Positions 1-12,979 of a stretch of DNA of 64,000 bases are shown here, piece after piece; within the stretch, counting starts at the first letter, position 1, and every line of letters starts with the position of its first letter. The notes beneath the pieces are model-generated. The model did not search any database. It was not told where the DNA came from and saw only the letters and a program-made list of their open reading frames with translations. The stretch spans positions 396,999-460,998 of the forward strand of contig JXTC01000134.1 of the NCBI GenBank assembly GCA_002914845.1. Reading direction: 5' to 3'. The DNA is from Trema orientale. Its lineage: Eukaryota; Streptophyta; Magnoliopsida; Rosales; Cannabaceae. A program made the translations under genes and the position numbers.

Positions 1-480
1 TTAATCATTATACTTACTGAGTGATTCCAAGTAGCAAAAATTTGCTTGAGGGTGATTTTACTATTGATTGAGGATTTAATGTATAATTGAACATTATAAG
101 CTCTTTAAGACCTTGATTTCTCAAACTATAAGTACTTGGATTTATGACTACTTTGCAAATTATTCTTTGACATACGAGCTCAAATTTCTATAAGGTTTAC
201 TTTAACGAACTTAAGGACTTGCTAACTTAATATTGAAATAAATTAATTAGGTTTTTCGTATAATCTAATAAAGGTGTTTTCAAAATAGACTAGTCCAACG
301 ATATGTTTACTTTAGTGCAAAATTTGTAAAGGATAATAGGCCAGAGTATTTATGTTTAAGCGTGTTAATTATTTGAGTTTTGTAAGTTATGTCCTCAAGT
401 TATATGTTTCCTAAATTACTAAAATATCACAGCTTTGGCTTTTGGTTATGACAGAAAGGTATCAGAGCAATAAGCTTTAG
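1..480 (+). mobile_element. LTR-type remnant ending at a tRNA-iMet-like primer site
   Basis: At 460-471 the sequence GGTATCAGAGC matches the primer binding site that many plant Gypsy and Copia elements use (complement of initiator tRNA-Met). The AT-rich sequence to its left would then be the end of an LTR. I find no recognisable gag or pol to the right and no second LTR copy. It looks like an old, heavily broken fossil. The family cannot be decided. Confidence 0.35.
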
Positions 481-1505
481 ATCCGTCTGGGATCATACAT
501 GTTATGATTTTAGTGTTTAAAAAGGTTTTTGAGAGAAAGTAATTGACAAATATATCATACATCACTTAAGAATTAGCTAAATAAATTACCAGATTTTGGG
601 AGAAAGTATATGACAAATACATCATATATCACTTAGGAATGAGCTCAACAAGTTATCTTTACTCTTATGTATTCCAAGTCCTTTATTAATCTCTCCAAAG
701 TGAAGCTCTCGTACCTTTGGGATGGTGATTTCTCAAAAACTCTAGTCTCGAAATTGTTTGGGTTAACATGAGACTGGTAAATTCTACTCTTAATGAAATT
801 CCTCGATTCGAATAGACGTTCATTCTTGTACTCTTTTGTCTAATCAGGTAGAGAGTTATATAAACCTTGAAGGTTCTAAGATAGCAAACCGGTGTTTTGT
901 ATCTTAATTGTTCTGCTTAACTTTGCTTGTGCTTGTGGAATTGTAATTTAACTTTCTTGGGAATTATTTATATGTCATCACTTGGTTTGAGTATTTGGTA
1001 ATATGTTTTCAAATTCCTTATCATATATTGACAATACTTTTGAATGACATATTTGCTCATTAATTGAGTAATTGGCTTGATATTTTGGATTTTGTTTAAA
1101 ATTAGTATTGTATTGCTTTACTTCACCAAGTTGGGTTTTTACGATTCTTTAATTGGGAATTCTTGGATTATTAAGAATTTGGTTAAACCTAAAACCGGGT
1201 TATTTGGTTTTGAAGCTTTTGAAATTTTCAAGTTAACTATTAAGATTTTGAAAAAGGTAGATCTTTGTATTTCTTGTTTGTTTTGAAAGGAACTATATAC
1301 ATTTAAACTTAGTATTGTTTGGGTGGAAATAATTCAAATCTTTTAAGGAATGTATCATTTAAAACTGATGTGTCCACTTAGAGATTAGGATTTGTGAAAT
1401 CACCATATAATGAAGTTTGGATCTTCGCTTGAACTAAACTTAGTTGTGGTACTAGTAAAATCCTAATGTATATTTGGTAACGTTGGTTTGGAAAATCTCT
1501 TGAAC
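481..1505. other. AT-rich non-coding stretch with a short tandem duplication
   Basis: No coding signal is convincing on either strand. A segment of about 56 bp at 533-588 is repeated with some mismatches at 600-655, both copies starting near GAGAAAGTA and containing GACAAATA. This may be the decayed interior of the LTR element whose end lies at about 456. Confidence 0.4.
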
Positions 1506-1526
1506 TAAGTTATATATATATATTTA

Positions 1527-1677
1527 AAAAAGTAGGGCTTAACTAATGACCACTTACTACAAATTTAAAGAAAAATATCATACACACATACACTACCAAG
1601 GCTTGAATCCCTGACCCCCTCCAAACTCACACACACATCCCTAAAGCCTTGGACCAACTGAGCTAGCCCCAGTTAGC
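1527..1677 (-). mobile_element. tRNA-derived SINE, copy 1
   Basis: Read on the minus strand it begins with a tRNA-like A box (GGGGCTAGCTCAGTTGG) and has a B box (GGGATTCAAGCC). It ends with a tail containing TTGTAGTAAGTGG and TTAGTTAAG. The tail matches that of the SINE at 19941-20120, so the two belong to one family. Imperfect direct repeats of about 17-18 bp (AAGTTAT followed by AT-rich sequence, 1507-1524 and 1678-1695) look like target-site duplications. Boundaries are good to a few bases. Confidence 0.7.
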
Positions 1678-1695
1678 AAGTTATTTATATATATT

Positions 1696-3700
1696 AAGAC
1701 TAAAGTTTCTAAGTGTTTCTTCTAGTTTTAAACCTAGTAAATATCTATACTAAAAATTCTCAAACTTCCATTTGATATTTGGTTTTGAATATAGGAAATA
1801 CTTTCACAAATTTTACAAAAATTTGGTTTTGAATATAGGAAATACTTTCACAAATTTTAAAAATTGACTTGGGTTTGGACATAAGTTTTTGAATTAAAGT
1901 TTTTTGTGAGGACTTATACAATTAATTTAGCTACTTGGGAATATTTTGTACTGTATGAATACGGTTTTGAGACAAACCTTTGAACTATATTTATGCATTT
2001 GGTAGGTCCAATTTATGATATCTTGATATAAGTCTTTTGGAGAATGAAATTAGGTTATGGTATTCGATTTGGAACCTTGTATGAATTAAAATTTTAGATT
2101 TTGGAATCTCAATCTGAAGATTTAGTAAAATCTATTGCTATGGCCTTATTTGCTTTATTGTTTGAGTTTACTTATTCTTTCTAAATTTTCCATTATATGA
2201 CTTATTTTATTGAGTTATGCATGGTTTTTAGTATTCGTTGGATTATCATGTCAATGATGTTGCTTGGATGTCTTGTTCCTCGGTTAACTAAACCAAGTTG
2301 GGTGGAGCTTTGCATGACCTGTTATCTTGGTACTTATGTTATTGGTTTTTATTTGGTCTACCAAGTGTTAGGAGGTCCTAGTGTTCGAGGCTTGGAAATG
2401 GTACTTCATTTGGGGTTTTCGAATGAAAGAATATTTTGGTTTCGAAGATCCTAGTGTTCGAGGCTTGGAAATGGTACTCATGTGGGGTTTCCGAATGAAG
2501 GAATATTTTGGTTTCGAGTACTTAAGCATTGATGAGACTAGGGTGGTGCATAGTGCTGCATATTATTCTTTGGTTGGTCATGCCTAATATTTATTTCCAT
2601 AGACTTGAAATTATTGCTTTAACAAGTGGGGTTTATGATTTATTTCTACTTTCACTAAATGTTTGACTTTGCCAATTTAGCATCTTCTCAAAGACAGTAT
2701 GCATTTCTCTTAAAATATTTTCCAAAATTATTTTCAAAACAATTGCTAAAGTGTGAAATATCTACGAAGGTTTTAAAACTCGAACTAATACTCACTAAAC
2801 TTTGTTTTACTTTGGGACTTTTGCCTGGAAACTTTGGAAAAAGTTTGGAATTCTAAATGATTTTTCATTGAGTTTCGGCATCAATGGGGTTAAAACCAAG
2901 GTGCTTTGCTGGTTTGAAAGTATGATTGACTATGGTAGTTTGATTAAGAGATCAAATAATTTCTTTTTGATATTAGTGTTTAGATTTTTTTTTATTTTTG
3001 GCCCGAAGATATTATATATGCAACTTGATATAATGTCAAGAAGACATGCATTCTCAATAATTAATATTGTTAACTACTATTTTCATTATTTGATAATATA
3101 TTTTATCCACTAAACAGAGTTACAGAGACATGATCAAGAGATGTTACAGAGATATGATCAAGAGATGATCAAACCACTTTCAAGAGAGAGTTTAAATTTC
3201 CTTGATATACCCAGAGTTCAAAAGTATCGATCTTTTACTATTTTTATATAAATATCCTAAAGTGGACCTAAAAAAACCAATAATGATATTGTCTCATAAA
3301 AAGTGTTTAAGATCAAAAAAAAAAAAAAAAAGAGCTTACATATGTTTTCCACAAGAATCGAATAGACGAATAAAAAGGTATAGAATACATGAAACACAGA
3401 AAAAATATATACCCACCTGACTAAAGAATATGGCTTTATAATCATCTAAAAACCACTTTTCTGTTTTCTAAAACCCCAAAATCAGCAGCAAAAACCACAT
3501 GACCCCACTTTCAATATTATATTCCTCATAAAATAATGACATACTAGGAAGTAGATTTACAAATTAAACACTATTGTCCAATTGTCCCATCTAATAATTA
3601 ACAATAAAAGAAAAAAAAAAAAAACACCTCGATCAGGAACCAAAATTTTCTCAACCCAGAGATAAATACTTGAAGTTTGACCCCATATAATTCAATGGGA
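1696..3700. other. AT-rich spacer with two short tandem duplications
   Basis: No gene is supported. A segment of about 39 bp at 1778-1816 is repeated almost exactly at 1822-1860. A 73-bp unit at about 2374-2446 is repeated at 2447-2519 with few changes, so a short open frame there simply repeats itself. The rest has poly-A/T tracts (for example 3316-3332 and 3608-3624) and no family I recognise. Confidence 0.5.
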
Positions 3701-3710
3701 GTATCAAGAG

Positions 3711-4260
3711 TAGGGGTGGTAATTCGTGTCAGCAGGTCGTATTCGTGTCGTGTTAATGCCCATATATAACAACATATACATCAACCCAAATCCGATCTGT
3801 GTAACTCATTTATTCAAATAGGTCATATTCGAGTTAAGTCAACCTGATACGACCCGTTAACTCGTTTAATCTAAATTAGCTAAAATATATATTTTTAACA
3901 CATCTAACATAAATTCATACATGTTTTATAACCTTAAGACACTAATATTTACCAAAAATAAATTGAAACCACATAAAATCTCAATATATGTGTATAATAA
4001 AGTCTTAAAAATACACTAATATTTTCAAATAGGTATTATATGGGTCATAACGGATTGATCTAAAACTGACCCATTTAATAAACAGATTATTGTGGGTCTG
4101 TTTCGGGTTAGTGGGTCAATCCGAATCCGACTCATTTAATAAACGAGTTCGCGGATTCAACCCGATTTTGATTTGAACCCATTTAAGGCAATTTTAAACT
4201 CATTTACTCCGTCCGGGTTTCGAATTATGTTGTCGTATCATACACAAATTGTCAGCCCTA
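3711..4260. mobile_element. Non-autonomous hAT-like element, 550 bp
   Basis: The ends are inverted copies of each other: TAGGGGTGGTAATTCGTGT on the left, and TAGGGCTGACAATTTGTGT when the right end is read on the minus strand. The flanks ATCAAGAG (3703-3710) and ATCATGAG (4261-4268) match at 7 of 8 bases, as expected for the 8-bp target duplication of hAT elements. The interior is rich in GGGTC and GACCC words and holds no transposase, so it is a deletion derivative or MITE. Confidence 0.7.
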
Positions 4261-4268
4261 ATCATGAG

Positions 4269-5013
4269 TAAAAATGACTAAGGATTCATAACTTTACCTA
4301 TACCATCATCTTTTATCTTTGTGTCACGATCTACCTACATCTTGAACACCGAAATCACCAAAATATCCACAAAATACTCCAACCAAACTCACCAAAAATT
4401 ATTTCCCAAATCTGAAATCCGCCAAAATCGACACCCTAAACTTCTTTTCTAGCAAATGCCATTAAGAAAATAACAACTTAATTTTCTCCATTCTAAGGTT
4501 TTTAATTTTTGCTATTGTGTATTTTACGGTGAGCGTTTCTTTTCTTTTTTCTTTTTTTTTTTTTTTTTGTTTGAGGGGGGAGGAAAATATTGAAAAAGAT
4601 GATTACCAGGCCTGAACTCGTTCAATTGGTGTTGAAAAGAAGCTCTATGTGATACTACATTATTACCTTATGATATTTAACACCATTCTTTGGTTGGGGC
4701 AAAGAATTACTTCTGTAAAATTTGGGGGACATAGGATAAATTTCAATAGTGATGGGATAACTACAACGCTCAACAAACATTGAGGAGGAGGTTGGGGGTC
4801 TTTTGTCCTTTCTTATTACAAATTTAAATTAAACTAAACCCAATAAAATTAAATTAAATTAAAGCCTAAATCAAAAGAAATAATAGAGGAAAATAAAATA
4901 AAATAAAATAAAGTTAAATATTAAATACTTACAAATCATAACATAAATTATTTTAAAAACTACACTTTTTTTGGGAGGAAATTTTAAAAACTACACTTAA
5001 AATACATAAAGAC
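4269..5013. other. Spacer with no recognised gene
   Basis: This holds a pyrimidine tract at 4538-4568 and an A-rich block at 4840-4930 made of short AAATT and AAAAT words. Between them, about 4590-4800, the composition is more balanced, but I could not support any reading frame. Confidence 0.4.
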
Positions 5014-6360
5014 ACATGATAACTCTATGAAAATAGAGTTATATTCTTTTACTTATTAAGTTTGTGTGTTTTTGAGTATTTTTAGTGTATATTTTAAAGT
5101 AATTGAAGTTATCTTATTTTTAATCAAATTTAATTATTTAGATTTAATTTTATTGAATTTTATTTTATCCATTTATTTTTGAGTTTTAGTATTTAGATTA
5201 TTTATTTTGACTTTAAATCTGATTAGGCTTTATTTGTATTTAATTTTAATTTTAATTTGATTTAAATTAAAAAAAATAAGAAATAAAAGAAAAAAATCGG
5301 AAAAAGGAGCCAAACGTGCGAGTGGAGAAACAGCACGATTTCAGTCGTCGGATCACGTTAAGACTCATCTAGTCAGCGGGTGTAACGCATGCAGGTTGGC
5401 AGGCGCAGCCAGGGGACAGGTGGTTCCCGCGAACGTCACTTAGGCAGCATTACTTCAGGCCAGTCAGTTCCTAAGCTCCGCCAATCTCGAGCACTCGAAT
5501 TTTTGTCCATTCAAGAGCAACTAAAGTCAACAGTTCACTACAACGATTTAGAAGCGATTTAAGTGTTGAGCTCACATATTTCGTCTGCACAGGATTATTA
5601 CCCATAAATCAGAAACACGAGAGAAGAGGAGGAAAGAGAAAGAGAAAATAGTGGGAGATTGACACAACATATGACTAATCAGATTTCACCTTTGGAAACA
5701 TGGATACTTGGAGAACACTTATAGTTTTAGAGAGAAAGGATCTTAATTGTTTAGTTTTTCTGTTTTTCAGCTTTGATTCCTGAGAGTGCTTCAACGCTTA
5801 TATATTTAGTTTATTAAATTTTTCAATATTTTTAGTTCTGTATATTATTTTCTAGTTTCTCATATAAATTCAATCATGCTTTTTTTATGTGTGATTTAAA
5901 CTAGATTATAATATTTGTTTTATTAGTTGATCTTTTACTGCAGTATTGTTACATTGATATATTGTTGTTCTTAGATAACTAATAAGATAAATTATTTTGG
6001 GTTTAATTGGAAGAATTTTTCATATTAAATACTTTAGACTAATAATTGAACTTCAATTCTATATTTTCCATCTATGTGTTTAGGATCTGAAACATATAAT
6101 TGAGTAATAAATAGGAATCAAAGTTAGTAACACTTAAACGAACAATTAAGTGAATTTTGAAGCCTTGTCTTTCTCATATTGGTATTTTCATTTATATTTC
6201 TGTGATTATTTTAATTTATTGCTTAGTTAATAATTCATTTTTATTTCATTTTCAATTTTTTTTTATTTCTCTTTATCTTTTTATTGTTGATTTACTTCTC
6301 TGTGCGATCGACACCTTAATCTATACTGCGATAGCCGCTAGTATATTTTGAGCGTAGACA
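5014..6360 (+). repeat. Left LTR of the Athila-like element
   Basis: The first 700 bp align with the right LTR at 10868. The remainder, up to the primer site at about 6363-6383, has no match at the other end because the right LTR is incomplete. The right boundary is therefore set by the primer site alone. Confidence 0.6.
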
Positions 6361-9300
6361 AAATTTGGCATCATTGTCGGGGAAGCCAAATTAACGAAAA
6401 AAATGTACGTAATTCTTTTTTTTTTTTTTTTTGCCTAGATTTTTGTATTTTTCTTATAGTTTTAGTTTTTCTATTTTTAGATTTTGTTTTCTTTATTATA
6501 TATTTTTTTCCTATTCTTCTTAGTTTAGTTTTTAATTTTATTTCTGTTTTTTTCTTTTCTTATTTACTAGATTAATTAGTTTTTTTTTTTAATTTCTAAA
6601 CTTTAGATTTATAGTTTTTTTATCATTATTATTTTTTAAATAAAAAAATTGTTGTTTGCGTAACTAGTATAAAGTGGGATTGTTCTATCACAAAGACATT
6701 GCCTAAAAAAGATTGATTATAGAATAATAAGGACTGCAACCTTGACCCCTTTAACTCATCTGGGAACCTCGGGGAGTTTTGTCTAGAAAAGCTGGGTTTT
6801 AAGTGGGATCTTTTGCACCCTTTTTAATTGACCTGGGAACATTCTTAGTATATACTTTTTTGCGTACTACACAACTTTCTTTTTCTTAAAAAAAATTAAA
6901 AAAACAAAAAAACTTGAATACACGTCTTTGTATAGAAACGAATCAGAAGACTTAGTAGAAGACTTGATTTTGAAGAAGATTCGTCTGATTCTTGGTCAGG
7001 CACAGAATCATAAGAAGCACCTTTCCCTACCACTACGAATCAAACGCTACTAGGACTTTAAATGATTACTTATACCCAACCCGTACAGCTACACCTTCAT
7101 GCATTATTTTTCTACAAAATACACCGCAATTAGATTTTAAACCTGGAATGATCCATCTTTTATCCATCTTCCATAGCCTAGATAGTGAAAATCCATATTT
7201 GCATATTAGAGAATTTGAAGAGGTGGTGACCACTTTTCATAGCCAACCTGATGCAGTAGATGTTGTTAGGTTAAAATTTTTCCCATTCTCCTTGAAAGAT
7301 AAAGTAAAGAATTGGCTATACTCTTTGAGACCGAGATCCATAGGTACATGGGCAGAAATGACCCGAGCTTTCTTTAACAAATACCCCCCCTCCCGCACCA
7401 TAAAACCAACAACCTTAAGTGACAAATCTTGACCTTTTTCCAGAAAAATAGTGAAACATTATATTAAGCCTGGGAGAGATTTAAAGAATTGTTGAACATG
7501 TGTCCACATTATACGTATAAAAATTGGCGACTAGTTAGTTATTTCTACGAAGGATTAATCATTAGGGAGCGCCAATTCATAGAGATGATGTGCAATGGAG
7601 AATTTCTACAGAAAGACTTAGATGAAGCCATAGACTACCTGAATGAGTTAGATGAGAAAGCCCATACATGGACTAGATCTAGTACTACTGATAGCACTAA
7701 TAGGTCACAACCAACCAGAATCTACCATCTTAGGGAAGATGATAGCCTTAAAGCCCAACTAGAAGCTGTGACCAGGGAATTATAAGTCTTGAAAGCTTAA
7801 GACATGAGTCACTCGTACGGTTGCTATGATAGAATCTCAAGCCACAGGTTTTGTCTGTGGGGGAGTGGAACACTTAGCTCAGGATTATCCAACCTATAGT
7901 GAGATGAGAGGAGTTTATGAAGAACAATGCAAGGCCTTAGGGGCGTTTAGAAAGCCTTTCTCACTGTATTTTGACTAGTACAATCCTAGCTGGAGAAACT
8001 ACCCAAACTTTAGCTGGAGGTCTGATCAAAACTAGTTTGCATCATCCAATAACAACTGGAATACTGAGGCACTACCACCTAAGAATTACTCTGCACCTCA
8101 ATACAATATAGGTCCCAATAGGATTCCTTGAGAGGAAATACTTCAGGTATTTATGGAGACACAGAATAAAACTAAACAAAAATTTGAGTATGTACTCACA
8201 CAGGTAGTGGAAGAGAATAAAGAGATTAACAGTCAAATAACTAAGCTGACCATTGCTCTTATTGTACAAGAGCATGGAAGATTTCCTGCCCAACCTCAGT
8301 CCAATCCAAAGGGGCAGCATTTGGCACAAACCTCTGCCACTGATACAAAGAACATCTAAGAGGTCAATGTCATTACTACTCAAAGTAATGAAACTTTAGA
8401 TGGTCCAACTTTACTGAGTGCACTTCTAAGCAATATTACCACTCTAGGTAGCACTGAAGACGCCCCTCTATAAGAGCCTGAAAAGAAACTTCCGGTTAAA
8501 GTGCCTTTTCCCCAAGGTCTCAGAATAGGAAAAATATCGAAAAATTAAGGTGAGATCTTCGAAAACCTTAAACAAGTTAAAATTAAGCTACGTTTGTTAC
8601 ATGTGATCAAGCAGGTACCATTGCACACTAAGGCAATCAAAGATTTGTGTACCATTAAAAAACGGCACCATGTCAAGAATATTACATTCTTAACCGAGCA
8701 GGTAAGTGTGGTAATCGAGCAGAAAATACCATACAAATATAAGGATCTAAGTTGTTCCACAATCACCTGCCACACAGGGACACACGAGTTTGGCCAAGCT
8801 CTTCTAGACCTGGGAGCAAGTGTAAACTTCATGCCATATTCTGTATACTCGTGACTAGGCTTTGGAGAAATCAAGCCCACATTTGTGGTACTATAGCTAG
8901 CCAACCATTCTGTACGAAGACTGAGAGGGATAATACAAGATGTTCTGCTTCAAATTGATAAATTCTATTATCCTGTTGATTTTCTAATTTTGGATACTCA
9001 ATCTATGGTTGATATGAAGTCCAAGATCCCGCTAATTTTAGGAATACATTTCCTTGCTACAGTAAACACCCTTATTAATTGTAGGAATGGTCTAATGAAG
9101 TTATCATTTAGGAACATAACCTTGGGGGTAAACATATTCTATATTGGAAAGCAACCACATGACGATAATAAGAGCTATCATGCTGATATGATAGACACAT
9201 TAGTAATAGAGGAGCTTGAAAAGAGCTAGAAGTTTGATCCTTTGACCGATATTCTCCGTAATGTTGATAGTGAATTTATTTTATCTGGACAATGTTAATA

Positions 9301-10867
9301 TTTCTACTGATTTTAAGATACAGGATAAGCAAAAGAAATTTTAGCAGCCATATGCTTTGAAAAGCTCCCTCTTGAAAGAGATAAGTCAAAACTACGTAAT
9401 AAGAAGACCCCGAAAGATAACTCAGCTCTAAAATTTGAGGGTCCTAGACATGTGTTTGATAACGGTTGAAGAATTTTGTGGATAAGGTAGACTAACCTGA
9501 GGAGATTACTTTGGTGGCTCTTATCTACCATAATTAATCAGGTTTTATCTTCCTGTATCATTCTTTATTTTTCTTTATCAGGTTATTTATTTACTTTGTT
9601 TTCTTTAATTTGTTTTTATCCTTTTCTATAGCCTAATCATTACAATGCCTTGAATTCAGTCTGATTTATCACTCAGGTGTGCTCTTTCTTTTACTCTTTT
9701 CTTTTTTATATTTTTGGTGATAGTGAGGACACTATCCAATTTAAGTTAGGGGTGGTGGCATATACATGCACATTTTTAATGCACATATGTACAATTTTTT
9801 TTTTTCGAACATAAAAATAAAAAAATTCTAAAAAAATTTCAAAAAATAAAAAAAAAAAGTTATTTTAGTACTTAATTTGATGATCGAACGCCGATGATAA
9901 AAATTTGATTTACTGAATAAAGTTCTTAGAAAAATGATGAATATTATTTTTATCTGTGTGCTTGATTCTTATGTTAGTTTAATTTTGCTTATGATTGTTG
10001 AACATTTTTTAGTACTCAGTTGCATTTTAATTGTTTTGTTGCATAGAGAAAGTTTATGTGATTACATGAATTTTTGAAATCTCATCAATAAACTTTAGAA
10101 TCTGTTTGATTATCACTTGAGGAATAATCCTAAACTATGTTGTGTTAGAGATATAATATAGGCCATTTTTGGATCGTTTGAACCTCTCAAGTCTACATTA
10201 GACACTTCATTATCTTTAATATATTCTTTTGAGCCAAATATTATCCTTTTCTTTATCACTCGCATCTTTAGCCTAAAACTTATAATGATTTCCGACATCT
10301 TACCCTACATATATGAGCATTGTGATCTTTATTGAGCATATTTTTATGACATGTGATCTTATGGGAGGAATGGTGGTGTTTTGAAATGTCTTTTTGAGGT
10401 TGAAAAAGAAAAAAGAAAAGAAAAAAAAATGTACTATACCCTCAGAAAAAAAAAAAGAGAAAAAAAAGTGGAGTGCAGAAAAGTCCTAATAATTCTTAGT
10501 GTAATATTGGTCTATATTAGTAGAGAGTAGTATGAAAAACAGGCTTATAAAGTTTATTTATCATGTTGAGATTATACATATGTTACTTGATTGTATAAAT
10601 TGATCAGGGTTGCAAATGATTAAATCTATTTGTTCACACACACACACTCAAAAATTATAAGTGAGGTTAGATTGACGATTGAATTGAAATTTTATACTAG
10701 TTACAGTGTTCAGAGTTTTTCTTTGAGTTTTATATTAAGAGAAATCTTTGAGGCAAAATTTTGAGAATTGAATTTAGTTATGTATTTAGGTATTTAAATT
10801 TTCTTTTTAAGTTTTCTTTTCTTTTTTTTTCTTTTGCTCAGGACTTGCAAAATTTAAGTTTGAAAGT

Positions 10868-11600
10868 GTGATAATTCTATGAAAATAGAGTTATTTATAT
10901 TCTTTTACTTATTAATTTTGTGTGTTTTGAGTATTTTCAGTTTTTTTTTAAAAGTAATTTAAGTTATTTTATTTTTAATTTAATTTAATTATTTAGATTT
11001 AATTTTATTGAATTTTAGTTTATTTTAAATTTAACCTTAGGATAGTAGTTTATTTATCTATTTATCTTTTAGTTTTAGTATATAGATTATTTATCTTGAA
11101 TTTTAATATAATTAGGTTTTATTTATATTTAATTTTAATTTTATTTTGAATTAGATTAAACAAAAAAAAAAAGAAATAAAAGAAAAAAATCAGAAAAAGG
11201 AGCCAAATGTGCAAGTGGAGACATGGCATGATTTCAGACATCGAATCACGGTTAAGATTCATCTAGTGAGCGTGTGTAACGCACGCAGGTTGGCAAGCGC
11301 GTCTCACCTGCACAGTATGACTTTAGTCTAGTCTGTTCCTGTGCCCCGCGAGTCTTGTGCACTCAGTTTTTCGTCCATTCAAGAGTCGCCATATTAGCAG
11401 CTAAAGTCAACTGTTTACTTAAACGAATCAGAAGCGATTTAAGTGTTGAGCTCACATGTTTCATACACACGGGATTATTCCCCATAGTCATAAACGTGAA
11501 AGAAAAGGAGGAAAGAGAAAGAGAAAATTTTGAAAGATTGACACATCATATGACCAATCAGATTTCACCTTTAGAAACATGGATACTTGGAGATCACTCC
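10868..11600 (+). repeat. Right LTR of the Athila-like element, partial
   Basis: It matches the left LTR from its first base through the shared words GATTTCACCT and GGATACTTGGAGA near 11560-11593, then the similarity stops. No matching flanking duplication can be seen because the true end is missing. Confidence 0.65.
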
Positions 11601-12330
11601 AAACTCATCCATTGTTATGCCTTTCTTGTGACTAGTTTACTGTGTTTGTAATTGGTTTGTAACGGTTCATTAGCCAACCTTTTCTAATAGGATATATATC
11701 ATATTTTGATGAGTGTTCATAGATAAGCTTTGAAAAAGAAAAGGGCTTTTCTTTTTCTTCTAGCTAATGAATTTACACTCTTTGTTAAGTTGGGTAGCAA
11801 TATTTTGGAACCATTTATGTTTTGGTAACCACAGCTTTTAGGCGTTACTCATCCAGTTGACATGAAGATGGAGCTAGAATGCAAGTCTGAGACTTGACTG
11901 TATTAGTCCAAAATTTAAGTCTTTATTAGTTAGTTCATCATCTTGTATAGACAGGGTATAAATGCATTTTAGTGCATCTGTTCTGTTATGATCAATTTTT
12001 ATTTGCTTGCTCATATTATATGTCTAAACTAAGCACAATAGTGTAGCTAATCTGGTGTTGCAAATTTGGTTTTCGACTTGGAACAATGCAACTAATATGA
12101 TTCTGAATCTCAAATGCATATGGTAGAGGCTTTTTAAACATTAATATGATACAAAATTTCAGAAATTAGAGAGTATATATTCATATAGTTTTATTTGTAG
12201 AAGATGAACATATAGGAGAAAGAAATAGAGAACTAAAATGTAAAGGGCTTAAAAGATTTGTTTGTATCATAATATACTTGCTTTATCTGCTATTTGATGT
12301 ACTGAGTGTATTTATTTTACTTGCTTTCAG
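11601..12330. other. Spacer, possibly intronic, upstream of the exon-like fragment
   Basis: No coding frame is convincing. The stretch just before 12331 is pyrimidine-rich and ends in TTGCTTTCAG, a good plant splice acceptor, so part of it may once have been intron of a gene whose last exon follows. Confidence 0.35.
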
Positions 12331-12493
12331 GTGAACCCCGATGGAGGTCTAGAAAAAGCTTGTGAGTCAATGGTGACGAGGGAGTGGTTACGTGTGGGGT
12401 TGATACCCATATTGTATCCGTGGATTATTGGTTGTATAGCCTTATGGCTTAGTTGGAGGATAGTTTGTAATTTTCTTTTATTTTTCCATTAAC
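12331..12493 (+). CDS. Exon-like fragment with one membrane segment, unknown gene
   Basis: After the acceptor TTGCTTTCAG an open frame runs for 53 codons to a TAA at 12491-12493. It begins VNPDGGLEKACESMVTREWL and continues into a hydrophobic stretch, VGLIPILYPWIIGCIALWLS, long enough to cross a membrane once. It looks like the last exon of a protein-coding gene or a captured exon, but I do not recognise the family and see no partner exon upstream. The GC-richer base use from 12331 to 12450 stands out from the AT-rich flanks. It could also be a relic. Confidence 0.35.
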
Positions 12494-12526
12494 AGATTGA
12501 TTGTGAATACATTGTTGTGTTGAGAC

Positions 12527-12583
12527 TTAATTATCGAGAAAACTTCATTTGACATGTAATTATCGAGAAAACTTCATTTGACA
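12527..12583 (+). repeat. Tandem duplication, about 28-31 bp unit
   Basis: AATTATCGAGAAAACTTC followed by ATTTGACAT occurs twice in a row. Confidence 0.7.
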
Positions 12584-12625
12584 TTTTGCACTCTTTGAGA
12601 AATGATATTCACAAATTACTGAGAA

Positions 12626-12924
12626 CATCACAAATTTTTTTTTTTTCTGATAATCTTTTACGGTATATTTTAAATGTCATAAAAGATATTAACGACAATA
12701 TCATATATGTCGTAAAAATTTTTATGACAAATATAAAATTGATGTTTTTATTTACCGCCATTGTTTTGCAACATGCAAAAAAGTGTGCCGCAAAACAATT
12801 GAAATATTTGCTATTGTGATACTTGAAAAATGCCACAAAATTTTGCATAAGACTTTTTGAAACATTTTTTCATTATTTTGAGATATTTTCATTTTGCCGC
12901 AAAAAAGGCACTTTCTTTGTGGTG
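12626..12924. mobile_element. Possible CACTA-like MITE
   Basis: The right end read on the minus strand is CACCACAAAGAAAGTGCC and the left end is CATCACAAATTTTT. These loosely resemble CACTA termini (CACTACAAGAAA). Internal words such as TGCCGCAAAA and TTTGCGGCAAAA occur in both orientations. No 3-bp target duplication is evident, so this is tentative. Confidence 0.3.
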
Positions 12925-12979
12925 TTTTTTTTTGGCTATATACACATAAATCTATTGGATAGACTATCCTGAACTCTAA

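Larger units (their letters stand above)
5014..11600 (+). mobile_element. Athila-like Gypsy LTR element, gag-protease only, fossil
   Basis: The left LTR starts at TGATAACTCTATG (5014) and probably ends near 6360. The right LTR starts at TGATAATTCTATG (10868) and is recognisable to about 11600, so it is incomplete. A primer site resembling TGGCATCATTGTCGGGGA follows the left LTR, as in Athila and its relatives. The interior has gag (about 6990-7790, retrotransposon gag family), a zinc-knuckle-like stretch, and a retropepsin-like domain near 8800. No reverse transcriptase, RNase H or integrase is visible. A purine-rich tract precedes the right LTR. The LTRs look roughly 85% alike by eye, suggesting an insertion several million years old. 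The element is broken, with many breaks. Confidence 0.75.

Noticed and set aside
1077-3113. Several short plus-strand frames
   Set aside because: They are Phe/Leu/Ile-rich translations of AT-rich DNA, and one is generated by a 73-bp tandem duplication.
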